This document shows positions 8,175 to 16,585 of a stretch of 42,777 nucleotides of DNA, piece after piece. The stretch's first letter is position 1. Each line of letters begins with the position of its first letter. The notes under the pieces are model-generated. The model made no database searches and was not told where the DNA came from. It saw nothing but the letters and a program-made list of their open reading frames with translations. This DNA comes from JAKPCT01 sp029553165. Lineage in GTDB: Bacteria; Bacillota; UBA4882; UBA8346. The stretch spans positions 1 through 42,777 of the forward strand of contig DAORZT010000021.1 of the NCBI GenBank assembly GCA_035359995.1, given 5' to 3'. Made by a program: the position numbers and the translations under genes.

Positions 8175-10049
8175 GTGAGTCAAGATTTTTTAAGCAAACT
8201 GATTCTTCCGGAAGAGACCAGGCAGGTATTGAATAAAGCCTCGCGGCTGATTATTCCGGAAACACGGGAAGACTTCTTCACATTAGCTACTGGTGGCGGT
8301 CAAGATGTCTTTGAAGTTAAGTATGATGTCAATGGTGAAGAAGTACTTGAAGTTACCGTAACCAAATGTAAGAATGGAATAGTTGTTAACTACACCGATA
8401 TCTATATGAGACGGCGTGATCCTGACTGTACGGTGGTTGCAGATAACGGCGATACTGATAAAACCCGTTATAAGGATCGGTTTGGTGAAGAGTTTGATTT
8501 GTTACGTCAAAAAACCTTTGACTGGTTTGCCAATCAGGAGTTAATCGTGATGCCTTTCATGGCTGGAGGAAATGAATTAGGGTATCCGGCTTTATTGATT
8601 GCTCCGGGAAATGCAGGCTTTTTTGCCGGTGGTCTGGCAGACCTTCAAAGTTTTGTTTCTCCAAAAGATCTGCCTGAAGGGTTTAAACCAAGAGCAATCA
8701 TTTATGTTGCTCCACCTTTTAGGCACACTCATTTCAATAAGAAACAGGTTGTTGTTCATAACCGCTTAAAAGATGTACATGAATTGTTTTCCTATAACTT
8801 ATATCCGGGCCCCAGCGCCAAGAAGGGTATTTATGGTGTGTTATTAACCATTGGTGAAGTAGAAGGTTGGGTAACGGTCCATGGTTCTACGGTAAAAGTG
8901 ATTACACCTTATGAAAATATAATTACAATTATGCATGAAGGCGCCAGTGGCAGTGGTAAGAGTGAAATGATTGAGAAATTGCATAAGGATGTCAATAATC
9001 AGATCTTATTAGGAAAGAATTTAAAGACGAATGAGAAAACTTACTTAGAGATCAAAGAGACCTGTGATTTACAGCCAATAACCGATGATATGGCTTTGTG
9101 CCATCCGTCGTTACAAAATGAAAGTAAAAAATTGGTTGTTAAAGATGCCGAGGCCGGTTGGTTTATCAGATTGGATCACATCAAGAAGTATGGTACTGAT
9201 CCTAACTATGAAAGTTTATGTATCCATCCGCCTGAACCGTTAATCTTTTTAAATCTTCAAGGTGTTCCGGGTTCCACTTGTTTAATTTGGGAGCATACAA
9301 TGGATGAACCCGGTAAACCGTGTCCTAATCCACGGGTAATCATGCCGAGAAAGTTTGTTCCGGGGGTAACCGATGAAGCAGCTGAGATTGATGTAAGGAG
9401 TTTCGGCGTAAGGACTCCTCCCTGTACCAGAGAAAAACCATCATACGGAATTATTGGATTATTCCATATCTTACCGCCGGCGATCGCTTGGTTATGGCGT
9501 TTAGTAGCACCTCGCGGCCATGCCAATCCAAGTATTACCGATTCGAAAGGATTAACCAGTGAGGGCGTTGGTTCGTATTGGCCGTTTGCAACCGGAAAAA
9601 TGGTCGATCAAGCCAATTTATTGTTGGAACAAATAATCAATTCCAGTAGTACCCGTTATATTTTAACTCCAAATCAACATATTGGTGTTTATAAAGTTGG
9701 ATTTATGCCCCAGTGGATTGCCCGCGAGTATATGGCGCGGCGTGGTAGCGCCAAGTTCCGGCCCGATCAGTTGGTGGAGTCAAGATGCCATCTTTTAGGA
9801 TATGCTTTTGATAACCTTAAGGTGGACGGGACCTTTTTGCCAAAAGGTTTCTTACGGGTCGATGAACAACCGGAGGTTGGTGAAGACGGTTATGATGCCG
9901 GCGCCAAAATCTTATCAGATTTCTTTAAGCAAGAATTACAACAATACCTGACCCCGGATTTGAATCCATTGGGAAGAAAGATTATTGAGTGTTGTATGAA
10001 TGATGGTAAGATTGACGAATACATTAGCCTTATTCCAATCAGATTATAA
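8175..10049 (+). CDS. DUF4914-family protein, PEPCK-like P-loop protein
   Basis: A 624-aa soluble protein matching what I know of DUF4914, a ~630-aa family of anaerobic Firmicutes and Bacteroidetes with no established function. It has a P-loop EGASGSGKSEM near residues 255-265 and an acidic TDDMALCHP segment about 50 residues later. That spacing and the fold-like layout recall the kinase domain of ATP-dependent phosphoenolpyruvate carboxykinase, but the rest of the PEPCK signature is not evident, so a carboxykinase call would be wrong. The AGGGGTGA site is one base from ATG 8169 but seven from GTG 8175, so GTG is the likely start. It is monocistronic with its own promoter and terminator. Confidence 0.8.
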   Translation: MSQDFLSKLILPEETRQVLNKASRLIIPETREDFFTLATGGGQDVFEVKYDVNGEEVLEVTVTKCKNGIVVNYTDIYMRRRDPDCTVVADNGDTDKTRYKDRFGEEFDLLRQKTFDWFANQELIVMPFMAGGNELGYPALLIAPGNAGFFAGGLADLQSFVSPKDLPEGFKPRAIIYVAPPFRHTHFNKKQVVVHNRLKDVHELFSYNLYPGPSAKKGIYGVLLTIGEVEGWVTVHGSTVKVITPYENIITIMHEGASGSGKSEMIEKLHKDVNNQILLGKNLKTNEKTYLEIKETCDLQPITDDMALCHPSLQNESKKLVVKDAEAGWFIRLDHIKKYGTDPNYESLCIHPPEPLIFLNLQGVPGSTCLIWEHTMDEPGKPCPNPRVIMPRKFVPGVTDEAAEIDVRSFGVRTPPCTREKPSYGIIGLFHILPPAIAWLWRLVAPRGHANPSITDSKGLTSEGVGSYWPFATGKMVDQANLLLEQIINSSSTRYILTPNQHIGVYKVGFMPQWIAREYMARRGSAKFRPDQLVESRCHLLGYAFDNLKVDGTFLPKGFLRVDEQPEVGEDGYDAGAKILSDFFKQELQQYLTPDLNPLGRKIIECCMNDGKIDEYISLIPIRL

Positions 10050-10064
10050 AAATATTGCAAACAT

Positions 10065-10101
10065 AAAAATACCTTTGAAATAAATTTTCAAAGGTATTTT
10101 T
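10065..10101. terminator. Bidirectional terminator
   Basis: A 16-bp perfect stem (10065-10080 with 10086-10101, core ATACCTTTGAAA) with a 5-nt loop and A/T runs at the edges. It ends the DUF4914-type gene and, on the other strand, the convergent MpsC-like gene. Confidence 0.9.
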
Positions 10102-10151
10102 GCTTTTTAATCAGATTATTTCAAACAATAAAGAATTAAATCTCTTTTTTG

Positions 10152-10505
10152 TTAAAATTGCAACTCCCGGTCAAGGACGAAAATGAATACCCGTTCGCCG
10201 GTTGTAGTACTAATATCGGTATGGAGACTGATTACTTGGCATCCGGTATGCTCAGTGATAATTTGTTCCAACAAAGAACGTGATTTTTCGATTAATTGCA
10301 GTCGGACCTGTTTAACGAGCATCTTACCATCTAGAGTACTTGCGAGATGTTGTTCGGCAGGAGTTAAAATGCCTTTTAAACGAATTAAAATCAGATCTTC
10401 ATAGATAAAAGTTTTGACTTCCTCCGGGCCTCTGCCAAGATACTCTTTTTCAAATTTAATAAAAGATTTACTGAGCGTATCTTCCAATTGTCCTTTGGTT
10501 GGCAT
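10152..10505 (-). CDS. MpsC/DUF2294 family protein
   Basis: A 117-aa protein covering one DUF2294 (MpsC) domain: a start like GQLEDTLSKSFIKFEKEYLGRGPEEVKTF, then a central LKGILTPAEQHLA and a TGCQVISLHTDIST block near residue 88. In Staphylococcus MpsABC is linked to membrane-potential generation and CO2/bicarbonate handling, but the small single-domain versions have no proven role. No mpsA or mpsB homologue adjoins, so function cannot be carried over. GGAG lies 11 bases before the ATG, a little far. It is divergent from the OFA transporter, with a folded leader between. Confidence 0.82.
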   Translation of the reverse strand: MPTKGQLEDTLSKSFIKFEKEYLGRGPEEVKTFIYEDLILIRLKGILTPAEQHLASTLDGKMLVKQVRLQLIEKSRSLLEQIITEHTGCQVISLHTDISTTTGERVFIFVLDRELQF

Positions 10506-10533
10506 TGTGGTATGATCTCCTTCTAAATGATGC

Positions 10534-10720
10534 TTGTAATTCGTTTGATTTTATGTTACTGTAGAAAAAACAAACAGAATCGATGTCCGCCAGTCCTTTG
10601 TCCTTTAGGAAGGGTGAACATTGTTCAAAAAAATGACCGTTTGTCAAAACCAGTCCATTTAGATAGGTTATGAAGAGTGAGTCAATGGATATTATTTGAT
10701 CCATTGGCTTTTTTATTTTA
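10534..10720 (+). promoter_or_regulatory. Folded leader with terminator upstream of the OFA transporter
   Basis: On the plus strand a weak promoter (TTGTAA 10534-10539, 17 bp, TACTGT 10557-10562) precedes several short hairpins: CCTTTAGG, TGAAC-ATT-GTTCA and TGAC-CGTTT-GTCA. CCAGTCC occurs twice (10590-10596 and 10650-10656). A 10-bp stem (10681-10690 with 10699-10708) followed by TTTTTTATTTTA is a strong terminator 73 bp before the transporter start. TCCATT at 10654-10659 can pair with AATGGA in the 5' terminator arm, so an antiterminator is available. This is the form of a riboswitch or attenuator, but I do not recognise the class. Confidence 0.45.
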
Positions 10721-10792
10721 TCACATCATAAAACGGTTGTGGAAATGAATCTCTATTAATTAATCAAATTAAAAGGTGAAGGAGGAGCATTT

Positions 10793-12037
10793 TTGGTGTT
10801 ACTGATTGCTAAAAAGAGTAGGATCGACGCTGGTTCAAGCAGTGTAGCCGAAAACCGTTGGCACATTGTTATTGCAGCGGTATTGGTCCAACTTTGTTTT
10901 GGGGCAATTTATAGTTGGGGAGTATTTTTGAACCCCCTGATGGTAGCTTTTAATACCGATAAAGCAGAAGTTTCAATCATCTTTACCCTGGTGGTAATAT
11001 TCTATACAATTGGAATGATTATTGGCGGGTTATGGCAGGATCAGACGGGTCCCCGGAATGTCATGCTGGTAGGCGGTCTATGTTTTGGAATAGGATATAT
11101 TTTGGCGGGTTTCGCAGGTTCATTGCAGATTGTTTATTTGACCTATGGAGTTTTAGGCGGGCTTGGTGTCGGACTGGGCTATATTTGTCCAATTGCCGTT
11201 TGCACCAAGTGGTTTCCGGACCGAAAAGGCTTGGCTGTTGGACTGGCTGTTACGGGATTTGGCGCCGGCTCTTTGATTTTTTCGCCTTTAGCCAATGCAA
11301 TGATTACAAATTGGGATTGGAGTCTGGCATTTAGAAGTTTGGGCTTAATATTTATGGTGATAATTTTGATTGCTTCACGGTATTTAAAAAATCCGCCAAC
11401 CGGATGGCAATCTTCTCAAGTATTAACAACTGATGCCGGCAATGTTGGAGACGACATTTTAGATATAAAATGGAAGCAAATGCTCAAGACGATCGATTTT
11501 TGGATGCTGTGGATAATTTTTTGTTTCAGCGCGAGTGCCGGATTGATGATAATTGGTCACATGGCAGCATTTGTCGAGGAGGTAGGTTTCTCTAAGGAGA
11601 ATAGCGCTTTTATTCTAGGAATAATGGCGGTCTTTAATGGTTTAGGAAGAATTGTCTGGGGGACGTTTTCAGAAAAGATTGGTCGTCTGAAGAGTTTAAT
11701 CTGCATTTTTTTACAGTTAGGCTTAGTGATTGCCGGTTTAATAATTGCGAAGTCGTATCTTAGTATTCTTTTAACAGCTGTTGTGGTGGGAATCAATTTT
11801 GGGGGTATTATTTCAATCTTTCCATCATTAACGGAAGAGAAGTTTGGTGCCAAAAATTTAGGCCTAAATTATGCGCTGTTATTCACAGCCTATGGTATAG
11901 CTGGAATAATCGGCCCTTATTGTGGAGCGGTAGTTTTGGATCGATTCAACAATTACGCCATCATATTTGCTGGGGGTGCATTGTTAGCAATGCTTTCGGC
12001 ATTAATTGCGCATTTTGGATTGAATATCAAAAAATAA
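10793..12037 (+). CDS. OFA-family MFS transporter (oxalate/formate antiporter type)
   Basis: A 414-aa, 12-helix major facilitator. The start WHIVIAAVLVQLCFGAIYSWGVFLNP and the cytoplasmic loop GGLWQDQTGPRNV after TM2 (an RxG-like MFS motif A) are typical of the OFA (OxlT) family. The second half repeats the layout with SGLMIIGHMA and GRIVWGTFSEKIGRLKS between TM8 and TM9. OxlT exchanges oxalate and formate; many OFA members carry other monocarboxylates, so the substrate is open. AGGAGG lies 7 bp before TTG 10793 and 10 bp before GTG 10796, and either may be the start. A terminator-bearing leader upstream implies control by transcript attenuation. Confidence 0.88.
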   Translation: MVLLIAKKSRIDAGSSSVAENRWHIVIAAVLVQLCFGAIYSWGVFLNPLMVAFNTDKAEVSIIFTLVVIFYTIGMIIGGLWQDQTGPRNVMLVGGLCFGIGYILAGFAGSLQIVYLTYGVLGGLGVGLGYICPIAVCTKWFPDRKGLAVGLAVTGFGAGSLIFSPLANAMITNWDWSLAFRSLGLIFMVIILIASRYLKNPPTGWQSSQVLTTDAGNVGDDILDIKWKQMLKTIDFWMLWIIFCFSASAGLMIIGHMAAFVEEVGFSKENSAFILGIMAVFNGLGRIVWGTFSEKIGRLKSLICIFLQLGLVIAGLIIAKSYLSILLTAVVVGINFGGIISIFPSLTEEKFGAKNLGLNYALLFTAYGIAGIIGPYCGAVVLDRFNNYAIIFAGGALLAMLSALIAHFGLNIKK

Positions 12038-12341
12038 TAAGCAACTTATTTTATCTGAGTAACTATTACTGATGATCGTTAAAATTTTCATAGTTAAGTT
12101 TCAATAATTTTTGATCACCATTTTACACAAAAGCTTGTGGAAAAAAATTATTGGTTTAAAAATGACAGAAAATTGTAATAGCGAGCTAAAAGCCTTGTTT
12201 TTATAAAGAAGCCATTTTGGGTTGACAAGCGGAATCCTTATTAGCGATAAAGTTATTCAGAGTTTCCACAGACTTATCCACAAGCAATTAACTTTTTAAC
12301 ATCAATTAGCGTAGCTGCTGACTGTTTAAATCAGGCAATAA
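12038..12341. other. Non-coding region with a cluster of DnaA-box-like sites
   Basis: 304 bp with no gene. It has one perfect DnaA box TTATCCACA (12274-12282), one single-mismatch site on the other strand (TGTGGAAAA, 12136-12144), TTTTACACA (12121-12129) and a weaker GTTTCCACA (12262-12270). A TTGACA at 12222 lacks a good -10 box. No dnaA, dnaN or terminator follows the OFA transporter gene here. Confidence 0.4.
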
Positions 12342-12715
12342 ATACATAATATAGGCGCAACAAGACATTACTTGGTACAGGTGGTGCAGGTTCATTTGAT
12401 ATCTGGCAAGCGGAGTTTGATAAAAGTAATGAAACAATGAGATACCTTGCCAGTCAGGTACCGTACGGTGCTGATGAAAATAATCAAGTGATTTATGAAT
12501 ATTTTATAAATGAGAAGGAGGTTAATCAAGAGGAATTTAATAGATTTATGGAGGTTTTTGATAATAAGGAGGATGCAGTTTGGTGTGAATTTCCCAACCA
12601 TTTTTCAGGACAAAATCTGAAAAAAGAATGAATTGAATTATTTGATACTTTGAACCGAAGAGGCCAAGCAATGGACGAGATGAAGGTGGCCATATTATTA
12701 AGAGAAGGCAAATAG
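12342..12715 (+). pseudogene. Remnant of an unidentified gene, interrupted by TGA
   Basis: One frame stays open from the codon after TAA 12339-12341 to TAG 12713-12715, broken only by TGA at 12629-12631. Reading TGA as Trp gives a continuous ~123-residue peptide with charged, coding-like composition (SFDIWQAEFDKSNETMRYL at the start, LFDTLNRRGQAMDEMKVA after the stop). There is no start codon with an RBS at the 5' end; the first ATG is 12437. The likely reading is the 3' end of a gene that lost its front and picked up a TGG-to-TGA change. A 64-aa product from ATG 12437 is possible but has no proper RBS. The family is not recognised. Confidence 0.5.
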
Positions 12716-12756
12716 TTTATTCGATTCAGTTATAATCTGACTAAAATATTTGCCTT
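12705..12756. repeat. Inverted repeat with 10-bp arms
   Basis: AAGGCAAATA (12705-12714) and TATTTGCCTT (12747-12756) are perfect complements around a 32-nt loop that can itself pair through TCAG/CTGA. The left arm covers the end of the broken gene. There is no T run on either side, so it is not a standard terminator. It may be a remnant of a small mobile element or a 3'-end stabiliser for the minus-strand operon. Confidence 0.45.
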
Positions 12757-12765
12757 ACGGTAAAT

Positions 12766-12957
12766 TCAGTCTTCTTTTTTATGCTTTTCTGCTTCAATTT
12801 TTACTGCCTCTTGGCGATTAAGAATACTCAGTTCCTTAGCAGTCTCAATTGCCGATTCAAAGAGTTCATTTGAAAACTCTTCTAAACGTGAAGGGTTTGC
12901 AGCAGGGGGCTGTGAATCCGGCTTTTTTTGTGCTTTGTCTGTTTCGTGAGAATTCAT
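12766..12957 (-). CDS. Small hydrophilic hypothetical protein
   Basis: A 63-aa, highly charged protein with a Pro/Gln/Ala-rich first third and a helical, Glu/Lys-rich remainder (FSNELFESAIETAKEL and a basic-acidic tail). AGGTGAAG lies properly before ATG 12957; an overlapping TTG at 12960 is less likely. It is the last gene of the minus-strand operon, 66 bp after thiI. No family is recognised and no cysteine, signal peptide or membrane segment is present. Confidence 0.6.
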   Translation of the reverse strand: MNSHETDKAQKKPDSQPPAANPSRLEEFSNELFESAIETAKELSILNRQEAVKIEAEKHKKED

Positions 12958-13023
12958 CAATCTTCACCTCACGAATATTGTTTCCTTTACGAAGAGTATT
13001 ATGATTACAATTTTTTCAATTAA

Positions 13024-14187
13024 CTACTGTTTAAATTCGATCGTCTCCAAATTTGCTAAGGCTTCTTCAACTAAAGCTGGAATATCCAGACTGGATTCGG
13101 CTTTAATTACCTTTTCCAGCCTTGGTTTAGTGACCGGGTGCTTGGGAAGGAATACCGTACAACAGTCTTCGTAAGGTAAAATCGATGTCTTATAGGTGTT
13201 GATCTTTTCGGCAATTGTAATAATCTCTTGTTTATCCAGTCCAATCAAAGGGCGCAGGACTATTAAATCAACCACGGAGTTGGTTACGGTTAACCCTTGA
13301 ATTGTTTGGCTGGCTACCTGAGCCAGATTTTCACCGGTGATTATTGCTTCACAATTGTTTTTAAGCGCAATTTGTTGCGCGATTTGCATCATAAAGCGCC
13401 GGGAGATAATCGTGAACATTTCTTCCGGGCAATTTTTTTTGATTTCAGTCTGAATCTTTAACAGATTGACGGTATGCAGTTTGATCTGATTGCAGTATTG
13501 AGTTAAGATTTGAGCAAGATCAAAAACTTTTTCTTTAGCCCGTTCACTGGTGAAGGGATAACTGTGAAAATGAAGGGCTTCGAGCTCCAAGCCCCGTTTA
13601 GCCATCAACCAGCCGGCAACCGGGCTGTCGATTCCACCCGATAGTAATAGCAGACCGCGGCCGGATGTCCCATAGGGGAGACCGCCGGGCCCGGGTATTT
13701 TTTTTGAGTACACATAAGTTTGTTCTTCCCGGACTTCAACAAAGATCGTAATCTCCGGATTGTGGACATCGACACGCAGATTTGGATGTTTAGTCAATAA
13801 AAAAGCTCCCACTTCACGGCTGATTTCCAGGGAACTTAAGGGAAATTTTTTATTGCCGCGTTTGGAAACCACTTTAAAACTGTGGTTTTCTGTTAACAGC
13901 TGTTCTTCAAGTTTTATTAATGCTGTTTGACAGATCGACTCGAGTTCATTATTGGTAACTGCAGCAATATTGATCGATACAACTCCAAAAATCTTGCTTA
14001 ATTTGCGGGCTACTGCTTCCAGATCAGCATTATCAATCTCTAAGTAAATTAAACTGTCAGCTCTACGGAAACGATATTGATGGTCCTTTAAGACTTGTTT
14101 AATATTATTAATTAATTTCTCTTCAAAAAACTTCCGATTGAATCCTTTGAGGATTATTTCACCGTAACGGATTATGATAATATTCAA
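13024..14187 (-). CDS. thiI: tRNA 4-thiouridine sulfurtransferase ThiI
   Basis: ThiI adenylates U8 of tRNA and inserts sulfur from a cysteine-desulfurase persulfide; in some species it also serves thiazole synthesis. At 387 aa it is the form without a rhodanese domain. The N-terminal ferredoxin-like and THUMP domains (to about residue 165) are followed by the PP-loop LLLLSGGIDSPVAGW near 180 and by EDCCTVFLPKHPVTKP near 342. It overlaps the upstream cysteine desulfurase gene by 4 bp, the usual pairing of ThiI with a dedicated IscS/NifZ donor. Without a rhodanese domain the persulfide must be relayed through other cysteines, possibly those of the CC pair. Confidence 0.95.
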   Translation of the reverse strand: MNIIIIRYGEIILKGFNRKFFEEKLINNIKQVLKDHQYRFRRADSLIYLEIDNADLEAVARKLSKIFGVVSINIAAVTNNELESICQTALIKLEEQLLTENHSFKVVSKRGNKKFPLSSLEISREVGAFLLTKHPNLRVDVHNPEITIFVEVREEQTYVYSKKIPGPGGLPYGTSGRGLLLLSGGIDSPVAGWLMAKRGLELEALHFHSYPFTSERAKEKVFDLAQILTQYCNQIKLHTVNLLKIQTEIKKNCPEEMFTIISRRFMMQIAQQIALKNNCEAIITGENLAQVASQTIQGLTVTNSVVDLIVLRPLIGLDKQEIITIAEKINTYKTSILPYEDCCTVFLPKHPVTKPRLEKVIKAESSLDIPALVEEALANLETIEFKQ

Positions 14188-15356
14188 TAGTATCCCCTTC
14201 CACTGACGATTTGGCGTAAATTAGTAACATGGTGGTGTAAACGGTCGATTGTGTAATCGATCTCGGTTTCGGTATTATAGATGCTCAGACTAAACCGGAC
14301 CGCACTTTCAATTTCCTGTGTTCTTAAGCCTAATGCAGTTAAAACATGACTCTGTTCTTTTTTATTGGAACTACAGGCCGAACGGGTTGAAATATAGATA
14401 CCGTCTTCCTCTAAACCGTGGAGCAGTACTTCACCGGGAATCCCGAGAAAAGCTACATTGAGAATATTGGGAACAGCTTCAGGGACAGCCGGAGAAATAA
14501 TTTTTACATTTTCAATTTTTTTGGTGATTCCAATTAATAATCGGGTCCTTAAATGTTCGATATACTTTATTTTTTGCGTTAGATTGTTACTACTGAATTC
14601 TTCCGCTGCTGCTGCCATCCCGGCGATAGCCGGTAAATTTTCTGTTCCGGGACGCAGTTTAAACTCCTGACTACCACCGTAAAAGAGAGGACCAAGTTTG
14701 GTACCTTTTCTGATATACAATCCGCCGATACCTTTGGGCCCATGAAATTTATGAGCACTGATCGATAGTAGATCAACATTGGTTTTCGAGAGATCAATCT
14801 TTAATTTTCCAAAAGCCTGGACTGCATCGGAATGAAAGATTGGCTTATAAGGTAAGGAGGCGATCATTTTACTGATTTCGGCGATTGGCTGGACTGTGCC
14901 AATTTCATTATTTACCATCATGATACTGATCAAAGCGGGTTTTTTAAGCAGGCATTGTTGGAGATGGTTTAAGTCAACAATCCCTTTTTGAGTTACCCTT
15001 AAATAAGTGACTGGATAACCTTCTCTTTCAAGTTCCTTAAAGATGTTTAGCGTTGACGGATGTTCAATTTCTGTTGTGATCAGGTAGTTTGAATGCTTCG
15101 GTAATTGTTTGATGCTGCCAAGAATCGCTAAATTATTGGCTTCAGTCCCGCCAGAAGTAAAAACAAATTCGTCTTCAGCAACACCTAAGGCGTTGGTGAT
15201 TTGGGACCTTGATTTTTTTAACAGTTTCTCCGCTAATAAACCTTGGCGATGTAACGATGAAGGGTTACCATAAATTTCGGTTAGGGCGCGGTTGATTGCT
15301 TGGACCGCAGCTTGACTAGGTTTAGTAGTAGCACTGTTATCAAGGTAAACTTCCAT
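14184..15356 (-). CDS. Cysteine desulfurase (NifS/IscS family)
   Basis: A PLP enzyme of 390 aa that turns cysteine to alanine and passes on persulfide sulfur. K203 in SAHKFHGPKG is the PLP lysine and C328 in STRSACSSNK, on the long flexible loop of group I enzymes, carries the persulfide. HSDAVQAFGK near 175 is also conserved. It sits between hydF and thiI with tight spacing, so it probably supplies ThiI and perhaps the iron-sulfur clusters of HydE, HydF and HydG. No iscU or nifU follows, which argues that ThiI is the main partner. GGAG upstream supports the ATG at 15356. Confidence 0.94.
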   Translation of the reverse strand: MEVYLDNSATTKPSQAAVQAINRALTEIYGNPSSLHRQGLLAEKLLKKSRSQITNALGVAEDEFVFTSGGTEANNLAILGSIKQLPKHSNYLITTEIEHPSTLNIFKELEREGYPVTYLRVTQKGIVDLNHLQQCLLKKPALISIMMVNNEIGTVQPIAEISKMIASLPYKPIFHSDAVQAFGKLKIDLSKTNVDLLSISAHKFHGPKGIGGLYIRKGTKLGPLFYGGSQEFKLRPGTENLPAIAGMAAAAEEFSSNNLTQKIKYIEHLRTRLLIGITKKIENVKIISPAVPEAVPNILNVAFLGIPGEVLLHGLEEDGIYISTRSACSSNKKEQSHVLTALGLRTQEIESAVRFSLSIYNTETEIDYTIDRLHHHVTNLRQIVSGRGYY

Positions 15357-15366
15357 ATTGACTCCT

Positions 15367-16569
15367 TCATTCCGAATTATTAAATACCGAAACTGCTCTA
15401 TCTAAAATTCCCATTAACTTTGCAATACATACCCCAAAATTAGTGATAGGGACCGACTGGGCTTCAGCTTTCATGATACGACTCATGAAACCTTGACGGT
15501 TAAACATACAAGCACCGCAATGAATAACTAATTTATATTCATTTATATCGGACGGAAAGTCATTTCCATTAACATAATTGATCTGCAGATTATGTCCGGT
15601 ATATTGCTTAAGCCAACGTGGCAATTTTTCACGGGCAATATCATCTTTGCCAATATGATGCGAGCATGCTTCAGCAATTAAGACTTTATCATTGCCAGAT
15701 AATTGGTCAAGAGCAGCTGCTCCTCTTACTAAAATGTCCAGATCACCTTTATGCCGTGCAAATAAGATCGAAAATGAAGTGAGTGCCACGGAAGGCGGGA
15801 CAATCTTGGCTACTTGTTTAAAAGCTTGAGAATCAGTGATTACTAACTTTGGTTTCGGTATTTGCAACAAGACCGATTCTAATTCGGTTTCTTTGACCGT
15901 TACAGCGATTGCGTTACAATCAAGGACTTCACGAAGCACCTGAACCTGTGGCAAGATCAAACGACCCTTAGGAGCTTCATAGTCAATCGGAACTACCAGC
16001 ACAACATAATCATTAGGGTTGATTAAATCTTTAATTATTGAGGTTGTTTCAAATTTTTCCGGTGCGTTTTTGATAATTGCATCCTTTAAAGTATCGATGC
16101 CTTTATTGGTTAATGCCGATACGGTAATTTGTTGTAAATCAGCCGGAATAGTTGATCTAATGGCATTTAATTGGTCAGCAGAATACTGGTCAATTTTATT
16201 TAATATTACTATTATTGGAGTCTTTTTGTCAATAAAGCGAAGATACAGTTCATTTTCTTCTTCACCCCAACTATTACCTGATAAGACTATTAAAGCCAGA
16301 TCGGTTTTGTCGATGATATCAATTGTCTTTTTAATCCGTAGTTCGCCCAGATCTCCTTGGTCATCGATCCCGGCGGTATCGATGATCACTACCGGACCAA
16401 AAGGGATCAATTCCATTGTTTTGTAAACGGGATCGGTAGTTGTTCCTGGCTGGTCTGAAGTAATCGCCGTATTTTGACCCACAATACTGTTGAGTAAAGT
16501 GGATTTTCCGGCATTACGCCGTCCAAAGATTCCGATGTGCAGTCGGTTGCTGATCGGAGTAGTTTGCAT
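15367..16569 (-). CDS. hydF: [FeFe]-hydrogenase H-cluster maturation GTPase HydF
   Basis: HydF is the scaffold and carrier on which the 2Fe subcluster of the H-cluster is assembled and from which it is delivered to HydA. The 400-aa protein has an N-terminal Era/TrmE-type GTPase (GRRNAGKSTLLNS near 14, DTAGIDD near 60, NKID near 119), a middle dimerisation region, and a C-terminal 4Fe-4S domain with CSHH near 302 and HCGACMFNRQ near 352, the conserved Cys/His ligands. ATG 16569 with AGGTGA seven bases upstream is preferred over TTG 16572. It lies between hydG and the cysteine desulfurase in the operon. No hydrogenase structural gene is in the window. Confidence 0.96.
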   Translation of the reverse strand: MQTTPISNRLHIGIFGRRNAGKSTLLNSIVGQNTAITSDQPGTTTDPVYKTMELIPFGPVVIIDTAGIDDQGDLGELRIKKTIDIIDKTDLALIVLSGNSWGEEENELYLRFIDKKTPIIVILNKIDQYSADQLNAIRSTIPADLQQITVSALTNKGIDTLKDAIIKNAPEKFETTSIIKDLINPNDYVVLVVPIDYEAPKGRLILPQVQVLREVLDCNAIAVTVKETELESVLLQIPKPKLVITDSQAFKQVAKIVPPSVALTSFSILFARHKGDLDILVRGAAALDQLSGNDKVLIAEACSHHIGKDDIAREKLPRWLKQYTGHNLQINYVNGNDFPSDINEYKLVIHCGACMFNRQGFMSRIMKAEAQSVPITNFGVCIAKLMGILDRAVSVFNNSE

Positions 16570-16585
16570 CAAAGGTCACCTTCCT

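Noticed and set aside
8175..10049. Phosphoenolpyruvate carboxykinase
   Set aside because: Only the P-loop and an acidic segment resemble PEPCK; length and overall sequence fit DUF4914 better.
10468..10704. Minus-strand 78-aa frame overlapping the start of the DUF2294 gene
   Set aside because: No RBS, overlaps the DUF2294 start in another frame, and it covers the terminator hairpin; the folded plus-strand leader explains the region better.
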